Positions 58,101 through 64,000 of a stretch of 64,000 bases of DNA are shown piece after piece. Numbering within the stretch: position 1 is the stretch's first letter; each line of letters starts with the position of its first letter. Position numbers and translations under genes: made by a program. The stretch covers positions 109,203,142 to 109,267,141 of the forward strand of contig CM049306.1 in the NCBI GenBank assembly GCA_026874595.1, given 5' to 3'. The notes beneath the pieces were generated by a model. It ran no database searches. It was not told where the DNA came from and saw nothing but the letters and a program-made list of their open reading frames with translations. Origin of the DNA: Sipunculus nudus (taxonomy: Eukaryota > Annelida > Sipuncula > Golfingiida > Sipunculidae).

Positions 58101-60809
58101 GAACAGATATTCAGTACTTGTCACTGTTACCACCTCCAAACACTGTTCTTTTGGCTGAGGGCTTTTGTCAGCTTCTGCTGATATTCTAGTTCTAAATATT
58201 TTGGTGACAACTTCTTGATGTTTAGAGGAAGTAGTTGTTTAAAAAGGAATTTATAATTAGCCCAAAGTGTGGTTGCTGCAAACAAAAAAGTAAAAAAAAC
58301 AGTCTTTTATGTGGTAATATTCTAAAATATTTTAAGGATCCGCATTGATAAAAAAGACCAGTGCACTTATCACATATTTGCATGATGCATACTTATGGAC
58401 ACACACAATGAATGGATAACAGTATCGAATATTTGAATAATGTTATAAAAAAACAATCACTGATTTTAATCAGGCTGGTGATTTTAGAATAAGAACAGAT
58501 TCCAGGTAAATCAATTCATACAAATGTGCAACACAAGTAAGTTTCATATGTTGTGCTTTTTAAACCGAGAGATTGGTTGTATGATATATAGAATAAACTT
58601 GACTATTTTTACAGTCAAAGGGATGAGAGGAGACTGTTCTTTCCATTGGGTCCACACACCAGATGGATCTCCTCCGATGGACCTCTCAGACCATGAAGAG
58701 GAGCCAGCAGTTGTCCCTACAGGGGTCAGAGACATGGACAGAACACAGTCCTCCTCTTGTATTGTACCCATCACCACTACAGACAGAGCACAACAGTCCC
58801 CCTGTAGTGTACCTATTTCCAATACAGACAGAGCACAGTCCTCCACTTGTAGTGTACCCATCTCCACTACAAACAGAGCACAGTCCTCCACTTGTAGTGT
58901 ACCCATCTCCACTACAGACAGAGCACAGTCCTCCACTTGTAGCGTACCCATCACCACTACAGACAGAGCACAGTCCTCCACTTGTAGTGTACCCATCACC
59001 ACTACAGACAGAGCACAGTCCTCCACTTGTAGTGTACCCATCTCCACTACAGACAGAGCACAGTCCTCCACTTGTAGTGTTCCCATCTCCACTACAGACA
59101 GAGTGCAGACCTCCACTTGTAATGTACCCATCTCCACTACAGTCAGAGCACAGTTCTCCACTTGTAGTGTTCCCATCTCCACTACAGACAGAGCACAGTC
59201 CTCCATTTGTAGTGTTCCCATCTCCACTACAGACAGAGCACAGTCCTCCACTTGTAGTGTTCCCATCTCCACTACAGACAGAGCACAGTTCTCCACTTGT
59301 AGTGTACCTATCTCCACTACAGACAGAGCACAACCCTTCTCATGTAGTCTACCTATCTCCACCAGATCCCCTAGTCCTTGTGAGAGTTCTGCTACCTTGC
59401 TCCCTTCACTAAACTGCCAAATTGTCTGCAACAAAAAGGGAAAAGTGTATGCGAAGGATGATTCTGAGGGGCAAGTTGATAGACATGTAACATCTCCTGA
59501 TGCTGAAATGAGGCACTCAGAAGTATCACCAGGGGTTAGTATACCTGATGAAGGTGAAGAGAAAAACAAGGCAGAAATTAAGCATGCAGTGTCTCCTTTA
59601 CTAAGTACTACTTTGTCAGCAAGAGTTGATGCCAAATACCAACTGTTACTCCCCAGCAAAAATGAAGAGGTAAAGGAGACCCTTTCCTTTCTCATGTCAA
59701 GTGTTATCGCCAAAGAGGCCTCCTCATCAGGTTGCAAAACATTAGATAGTACAGGGAAAGAAAGAATGATCAAAGATATCATTGATTCCCAGAACAATGA
59801 AGCTACTGCTAAATGCCAATCCAGTGTGGCTACTGATGGTGATGTGGTTCTGTGTCAGACTCCGAGCAAACCAGAGACACATGTAACAGATGATGGAGAA
59901 TGTGGAACTGGTTGTGAGTCCAGCACAGACAACAGGAGGAATAAAGGTCAAAAAGTATTCAAACATTTTGAATCACAGTGTGTCCTTCTTTGTCAACCAT
60001 CAATTGATTGTGGATGTCAGACTGACCTAAGTGTAGATAAGACAGACAAATGTGTTGGATCAGGGGTGATTCCAATTAGTGTACATGTAAGTACACAAAC
60101 TGGATCCAGCACAACACCCACTGTACAAACCAGGACATTTAACCAAGCGTCTCAGTGTGACCTACTAACTCTGGCAATGCAGGAATCGTCCACAAGGAAA
60201 GATGTACCACTGGCTAATGTAAGTGGATGTGCAAACCTTAAAACTGTGGAGGAAGACCATGTTCCTCATCAATGTAAACCTGAGCTGTGTGCTGCATTGA
60301 AAACAGTCATGAAAGCATTTGTCTTTAACTCCAATGGATCATCTAATACTGCTGAATATTTAGAATCTTTCAAAGAATCTCTTCACAAAGATATGAAAGA
60401 AAATGAAAATCATTTGAATAAAGAGAAAATGGACAGTGTGTTTTCATTTTTGCAAGATTATATTAAAAGACCTAAAAAGCAAATTGTATCATATTCACCA
60501 AAAGAGAAAATTGAAAAAGAAAGCACTTCAGAGAAACAGAATGAACTGATGCACACTGTAAGCATTCAGTTGGTCAGCAGTGAAATAAATTCAGATAAAA
60601 ATGAAAGCACCTCAGAGGACCATAATGAACTCACAGCAAGCAGTCAGTTACTCAGTAGTGAAGCTAATTCAAATCAGTTTTTAAGTGGTCATCAGAAGAT
60701 TAATTATGGGTCACAGGAAAGCCCAGACACAGAAGATGCTTTACAGAAGATACACGCTGTGCCACCTGACAAAGACATGCCTTCCACTCATGTTTGTTAT
60801 TTAATGTAG
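43096..60809 (+). CDS. REDIC1: REDIC1 (C12orf40)-like protein (9 exons, whole gene)
   Basis: Vertebrate REDIC1/C12orf40 is a germline protein that supports class I crossover intermediates in meiosis (family knowledge). The predicted protein starts MNWVGGARNRIR, continues KKKQKEFFEKQR and has ISQDLLSLHTV. As I recall it, human C12orf40 begins MNWVGGSRSRV with RKQKEYFEKHR and SLDILNLY at matching places. Near the C-terminus a QTD...QCD cluster (1158-1205) again fits the human tail. Exons: 43096-43158, 44606-44747, 45262-45391, 45715-45871, 50083-50175, 54036-55399, 56078-56129, 57033-57099, 58615-60809. All introns are GT-AG and in phase; the total is 1420 residues, about twice the human length. 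The middle is polar and looks disordered, with no catalytic domain. Residues 730-939 are a 14-copy tandem repeat. Confidence 0.85.
43159..44605. other. REDIC1-like intron 1, no feature seen
   Basis: AT-rich intron without recognisable mobile-element ends. A local stretch of near-repeats such as AACATTCTAAGAATGTTATT and AATGTTCTATAGAATGTTTT at 43910-44045 forms small palindromes of unknown meaning. Confidence 0.5.
44606..44747 (+). CDS. REDIC1-like exon 2 (residues 22-68)
   Basis: 142 nt. Acceptor TTCAG, donor GCAG|GTATGG. It encodes EFFEKQRYMKKVSCVKSGK, then HISQDLLSLHTVCQAYSGK. The joined exon 1-2 stretch KKKQKEFFEKQR is a basic/acidic helix conserved with vertebrates. Confidence 0.88.
45262..45391 (+). 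CDS. REDIC1-like exon 3 (residues 69-111)
   Basis: 130 nt. Acceptor TTCTTAAG, donor AATGG|GTAAAC. It encodes KSSFPKKIDLDQHKTRVKC, then ESPVQIALQFTHGRKKHLN. Phases fit exons 2 and 4. Confidence 0.8.
45715..45871 (+). CDS. REDIC1-like exon 4 (residues 112-164)
   Basis: 157 nt. Acceptor TTCTGCAG, donor AAG|GTACAG. It encodes GIRPKQPGLLGPRESSQDT, then a polar stretch ending DSKQSHSGIK. Confidence 0.8.
46320..49441 (-). mobile_element. family A element, inverted copy
   Basis: Read on the minus strand it begins AACAAGGGACCCATGGGTCA then GGCGCTCAGCTG (49441-49408), and ends with the terminal hairpin 46348-46320 preceded by an ACGG tract (46397-46369). The A modules are clear from 46400 to 47640. 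47700-49400 is diverged or unrelated AT-rich sequence with a 16-C run, so the element may contain another insertion. It lies in REDIC1-like intron 4, antisense to the gene. Confidence 0.65.
49974..50007 (-). mobile_element. second inverted 5' end of a family A/E element
   Basis: On the minus strand this reads AACAAGGGACCCATGGGTCA, a short gap, then ACTCAGCTGAA, the family 5' end. Its body is either truncated or is the 49442-49973 stretch interrupted by the previous element. It lies 76 bp before REDIC1-like exon 5. Confidence 0.5.
50083..50175 (+). CDS. REDIC1-like exon 5 (residues 165-195)
   Basis: 93 nt. A long T tract and AAG acceptor, donor GAG|GTAAGA. It encodes VTESLSSRRWPQLSQPLSS, then IPKFSFANLEPE; in-frame on both sides. 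The upstream intron (45872-50082) holds an inverted family A element. Confidence 0.75.
51590..52560 (+). repeat. diverged tandem repeat with AAGGTCAAAGGTCA blocks
   Basis: Four to five units of about 180 bp, each with a form of 'GGTCATAAGGTCAAAGGTCA', 'CTTGTTGATGCATTTTA' and 'AAACTTTTCATTCCAAA', preceded by GGTGGTGCCACTAATG. The same nuclear-receptor-like hexamer content occurs as in family C3 and E interiors. No clear ends. REDIC1-like intron 5. Confidence 0.6.
53349..53506 (+). repeat. three-copy tandem repeat, about 53 bp
   Basis: Three units containing 'GACATATAGAGCCTCAGTCC' and 'CTGAGCTGCAAATC' variants, with periods of about 52-55 bp, in REDIC1-like intron 5. No coding or structural role seen. 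Confidence 0.75.
53561..53957 (+). mobile_element. canonical non-autonomous Helitron, 397 bp
   Basis: Starts TCTATATAATACTGAAATTG and ends CTAG. A 3' hairpin, GGGACC-CAACA-GGTCCC, lies at 53931-53947, 6 bp before CTAG. It is flanked by A (53560) and T (53958), the A/T insertion site expected for Helitrons, with no target duplication. It has no coding capacity. It lies in REDIC1-like intron 5, 78 bp upstream of exon 6, in the sense orientation. Confidence 0.85.
54036..55399 (+). CDS. REDIC1-like exon 6 (residues 196-649)
   Basis: 1364 nt. Acceptor ATTACAG, donor TTTGT|GTAAGT (unspliced reading stops two codons later). It encodes a long polar segment rich in Ser, Thr, Lys, Asp and Asn, without recognisable domains. 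Islands that look constrained are EWALRNIYMSEDFQVTPLTK and ISLYNIKDCDPDKIEEML. A canonical Helitron ends 78 bp upstream. Confidence 0.85.
56078..56129 (+). CDS. REDIC1-like exon 7 (residues 650-667)
   Basis: 52 nt micro-exon. Acceptor ATTACAG, donor GAG|GTGAAG. It encodes SMYERPKKIQVQETIEE. Supported by phase agreement with exons 6 and 8; lower certainty because of its size. Confidence 0.65.
57033..57099 (+). CDS. REDIC1-like exon 8 (residues 668-689)
   Basis: 67 nt. Acceptor TTATTGCAG, donor AAAG|GTTTGT. It encodes LLQLDVEDGVFIPSQDSLHS plus QK. Phase 0 in, phase 1 out, matching exon 9. Confidence 0.7.
57155..58190 (-). mobile_element. family H non-autonomous element
   Basis: Read on the minus strand: a 5' hairpin TCAGC-AGAA-GCTGA (58181-58168), then AGCCCTCAGCC (58163-58153). 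Three modules of about 300 bp follow, each with TTCGAACTTGACCGAGAT-like and AGGTCAAGGTCACC blocks, two of them with GGTGGCGCCACC-type palindromes. Then an (ACGG)n tract (57225-57207) and a 3' hairpin at 57185-57159, whose arms are AGCCC.ATCAGCC and GGCTGA.GGGCT. It lies in REDIC1-like intron 8, antisense to the gene. Confidence 0.75.
58615..60809 (+). CDS. REDIC1-like exon 9 (residues 690-1420, stop)
   Basis: 2195 nt. Acceptor TTTTTACAG at 58614, stop TAG at 60807-60809. Order: a short lead (VKGMRGDCSFHWVHTPDGS), an acidic DLSDHEEEP patch, 14 tandem 15-residue repeats (730-939), a polar spacer, a QT cluster (DCGCQTDL at 1155, VSTQTGS at 1182, TVQTRT at 1192, ASQCDL at 1201), then a segment with a predicted helix (AALKTVMKAFVFNS) and a Lys/Glu-rich tail ending VCYLM. 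The large antisense frames over this exon are by-products of the repeat. Confidence 0.85.
58734..59363 (+). repeat. coding minisatellite, 14 x 45 bp
   Basis: Fourteen units of exactly 45 bp, in frame with the REDIC1-like protein. Consensus unit TDRAQSSTCSVPIST, with one cysteine per unit. Units 1, 2 and 14 are the most diverged; the inner ones differ at a few positions (N for D, V for D, F or T for S, I for T). The unit lacks stop codons in several frames, which gives long open frames on both strands. Copy number is likely polymorphic. Confidence 0.95.
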
Positions 60810-62090
60810 TGTATGGATTTGTTATGAAATTTCTCTAATATTAGATAATTTGTATAAGGCCTTTTCACTGAAGTCTCTCATCTCCTTGAACACGATTTGT
60901 CATATACACAACACTGAAGCTGTCACTCAGTGTTGTTAGTTTTACAAGTTCTGCTGAATACTGTTTAGTTAATTGTTCATGAGCCAAGCATACCAGTCAG
61001 ACAGATGAAGCAAGCTTGCAGTGAATTCCATCATGTTTCTAAGTTAGTTCATAAAGTCAGTAAGCTTTGTACGTCTTAATCTTTCATCTTTGAATCTTGT
61101 AAATCTAATAATGCTTTACATATATTTGCAGATTCTAAAGTCCAGGTAATTAAACAATGGCTTGCAAATCTCCATTTCCTGAATCATGCTCGGTGACTGT
61201 ATATTTATAACTATTTATATAATAGCATGTAGACTGTGTCTGACATCTGCACATCATTTTCAACTAGCCTAACCAGTAAAATAATGTAATGTAAACCTAT
61301 AATTTACATAAAGTGAAACATCAAGTCACATAAACACTTGTAAGCTTGTACACATTCCAAAAGGTGGCATTTAAATCTCTGTAGTAGCCAGGTTGATGGA
61401 CCAATCAGATAAAGATTAGCTTGTACAACTCTTCAGTTGCCAGATTGTCCGATCAATGAGGACTGTAATGATGCTCTGTAAACCCTTGTTTTCCACATTC
61501 AGGGAATTGTTTGTCGATCTCACCAGTTTTCAGTGAAGCTGATATATTACCCCAGCATGTGGAACTGTTGTTTGAGTGATGTGACAACCAGTGCAGTTTT
61601 GGTTTATGTGATTTCATCATCCTTCATGTGTTTAATGTTTATACTAAATGTGTGTACAAGGAATTAAGGCAATTAGGCTGAGAGAAACAAACTTTAACCA
61701 CTAGTAACTGCATGAATGCATATACCGGTAGACATCTGATGGTATTTTTTATCTTGCAGTAAACACTTTTGTGTTGTTGTTGAATCAACCCTGCTGCATT
61801 TACAACTTGTTCACATAAACTGAGAACTATCAATTTTCTGACCATTTATACTGTTACTTGGGGTCATGGTGAATTTTCTTATTATTATATTTCAGTTTTA
61901 TGAATCATGTTGCTAGTTGGAGATTATGAGTTGTTTGTAAATCATGCTTTAATTAAATCTGACAGCTGTTACAGTGATTTCCATGTTTTATGTTTTGTGT
62001 ATAAATTGAGTTATATTTCATGATGGTCTTGGTAGTGTTACAGTTGAGTTAAAATGTATTTGTATTTAAATAAACAGGAAAAAAATGTAC
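60810..62090 (+). other. REDIC1-like 3' UTR with candidate poly(A) signal
   Basis: Non-repetitive-looking sequence after the stop. The best poly(A) signal is AATAAA at 62069-62074, followed by an A-run and a T/G-rich stretch, implying a 3' UTR of about 1.28 kb. This is inferred from sequence only. Confidence 0.5.
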
Positions 62091-62652
62091 CATAACAAAC
62101 CCACATGCTGACACAAAGGATGCATGTCCTCACAGGGCTTAATTACTTATGCTATTGGTTACCACCAGATTCCCATGTAAAGTACCAATTCATAATTTTT
62201 CATTCAGACCTATTATTGTGTACAAACTGCTGAGTTTGGACAAATGTTCATTGACTCTGTCATCAGTTTGTCCTCATGTGGATAACTTCAATAGTTGTAA
62301 GGAATGTTATTACTGGAAAGCAAATTAGCTAATTTTAACCACATTTTTTATTACTGAAAAGAGTTATATGTCCAATAAGGACTCTTAGTAAACTGCATCT
62401 ACACTTAAAACCTGCAAACACATACATACACACACACACAAACAAAGGAATGTTCAAATACTGATTTCCAGGCTGTTATTGACTACCAATAATGGTTCCT
62501 TATTGGAAGTTCTAATTATTTTTTAAAATCAGAACAACAGTTGCGTATGGAATACTATGTTATTCTAAACAAAGATTTATTTTTTATATCATCTCTTTGC
62601 TTTCATATGGCTTGTGTTCAATAATGCCAAAAAAATTGACATGTCATCATTT
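62091..62652. other. intergenic, no feature seen
   Basis: Between the putative REDIC1-like poly(A) site and the first reverse family D copy. It holds a short (CA)n tract at 62426-62441 and nothing else I can support. Confidence 0.5.
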
Positions 62653-63752
62653 TTAGCACACCTGTGAGCTAATGCAGTGGTGCAGCAGCGTCTGTTATCT
62701 GTACATTAACCGATACTATCTCAAAAATGGCTGGAGCTAGCATCACCAAACTTTATGCAAAAAATCAGTCATCTAAAAAACTCTGTGGATTTCACTTATT
62801 TTTTGGCTATCTGCATTTACATAGATTTAATAGTGAAAAAGCTTAAAAAAAAACTTTAAAAATCTTCTTCTCTGAAACTGTCCAGCATATCATTCAATAT
62901 TTCACAGAAAAAATCCCTTAAACAATCATTCTCAGGTTTGTTCAAATGGTTCAAGTTAAGTGAATTTTGGCTGAGTAACAGAAAGCTAAACTTAGTCATT
63001 TGGCCAAAAAAGGATACTAAAATTACAATATCAGAAACGGCTGGAGCTATCATCACTAAATTTTATGCAAATGTTGGTCACATGAGTCATATTTGAAACT
63101 GAGGTATTGGTGGCACCACCTGCATCGACCATTTTTGTACAGGGGTCATCAGTCATCAGTACATTAATCCATAATTTTTCAGGAATTGCAGGAGCTTGCA
63201 TCCCCAAATTTTATGCAAAAATCAGTCACTTATCAAATGTTGTGAGATTGAGTGTTTTGTGGCACCACCTGCATTAACTTACATTTTATTGGGAAAAATC
63301 TAAAAGAAAACTTTGAAAATCTTCTCTGAAATCATTCAGCCAAATGGTTCAATATTTCACAAAAAAATGAACCCAGAGACTAGCTTTCTCACGTTTGTTC
63401 AAATGGTTTTGGTTTGATGAATTTTGGCTGAGTTACAGGAAATTTAAATTAGTCATTTGGCAAGTAAGCATACTAACAACAATCTCAGAAACAATAGGAG
63501 CTAGGATCACTAAATTTGGTACAAATGTTGGTCATGTGACTCATATTTGAATTTGCAGTTTTTGTGGCGCCACCTACATCAACCTGTTTTTTTTTGTCAG
63601 AAACCTTGTAACTTTAGCCACTTTCAGCTTAAAAATGTTTTATGATATATTCTAGGATAGGGTTTTTTTAATTGTATAAGAATAGGTTGGGTTCAATGAT
63701 TTACGTAGAGCCATAGAAAGCTTAAGTTGGTCTTGAGGCAATTAGTAAGCCT
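62653..63752 (-). mobile_element. family D element, reverse copy D3
   Basis: Starts AGCACACCTGTGAGCTAATG, the reverse complement of a D 3' end. Modules with 'GGCTGGAGCTAGCATCACCA' and 'TTTTCTCTGAAACTGTCCAG' and palindromes GGTGGCACCACC near 63110 and 63260 follow. The 5' part of the element (AGGCCTACAGGCCT) is not seen before the next copy begins, so this one is 5'-truncated. Confidence 0.65.
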
Positions 63753-64000
63753 TTTTAGCAAACCTGTGAGCTTATGCGATGGTGCGTCGTTGTCCGTCGT
63801 GCGTCGTCTGTACGTTAACCATAGCTATCTCAAAAATGGCAGGAGCTAGCATCACCAAATTTTTTGCAAATAATCAGTCATCCAAAAAACTATATCGGAT
63901 TTTTTTTATTTTTTTCTAACTGCATTTTCTTAGATTTTATAGGGAAAAAGCTAAAAAAAACTTTAAAAATCTTCTCCGCGACTGTCCAGCCAAATTGTCC
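63753..64000 (-). mobile_element. family D element, reverse copy D4, cut by window end
   Basis: Starts TTAGCAAACCTGTGAGCTTA, followed by the CpG-rich tract GCGTCGTTGTCCGTCGTGCG and then the same modules as D1-D3. It continues beyond the window. Confidence 0.65.

Noticed and set aside
58544-59797. 417-codon antisense frame over the last REDIC1-like exon
   Set aside because: It exists only because the 45-bp repeat lacks stops on that strand. The sense frame fits splicing phases and has family-like motifs; the antisense frame has none.

Overview
The window reads as animal nuclear DNA, AT-rich and intron-rich, most likely from a bivalve or other mollusc. That placement is inference from two things: the protein content, and dense non-autonomous repeats carrying (ACGG)n tracts and TGACCTTGACCTTTGACC modules, a style known from bivalve genomes.

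Two protein-coding genes are supported, and they diverge from one promoter region. On the minus strand, 42661 down to 4448, is a complete 10-exon gene for a peroxisomal ABC half-transporter of the ABCD1/ABCD2 type (741 aa by my splicing). On the plus strand, 43096 to 60809, is a 9-exon gene (1420 aa by my splicing) whose first two exons and C-terminal QT-rich cluster match vertebrate C12orf40/REDIC1, a factor for meiotic class I crossover intermediates. The start codons are 434 bp apart. From memory, human ABCD2 and C12orf40 are also head-to-head neighbours on 12q12, so this would be deeply conserved microsynteny. The large last exon of the REDIC1-like gene contains a 14-copy, 45-bp in-frame coding minisatellite.

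Most of the remaining sequence is intronic mobile DNA. At least five repeat families with unrelated sequences (called A/B/E, C, D, H and I here) appear to share one plan: a short 5' hairpin or palindrome, then a subterminal motif, then modular tandem interior units that often contain the palindrome GGTGGCGCCACC, then a short GC-rich tract ((ACGG)n or (CGG)n), then a 3' terminal end in which the motif returns inverted, usually as a hairpin. Not every part is visible in every family. Two insertions can be compared with uninterrupted copies elsewhere in the window; both lack a long target-site duplication. This fits Helentron/HINE or 'pearl'-like rolling-circle elements. There are also one canonical short Helitron (TC...hairpin...CTAG), a 1.4-kb TIR transposon with a TA duplication, and a pogo-like remnant with a CENP-B-type helix-turn-helix. 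Nearly all of the hairpin-ended elements lie antisense to their host gene.

Layout: 1-4447 3' flank; 4448-42661 ABCD gene with repeat-filled introns; 42662-43095 divergent promoter; 43096-60809 REDIC1-like gene; 60810-62650 3' UTR and flank; 62653-64000 two reverse copies of family D, the last cut by the window edge.
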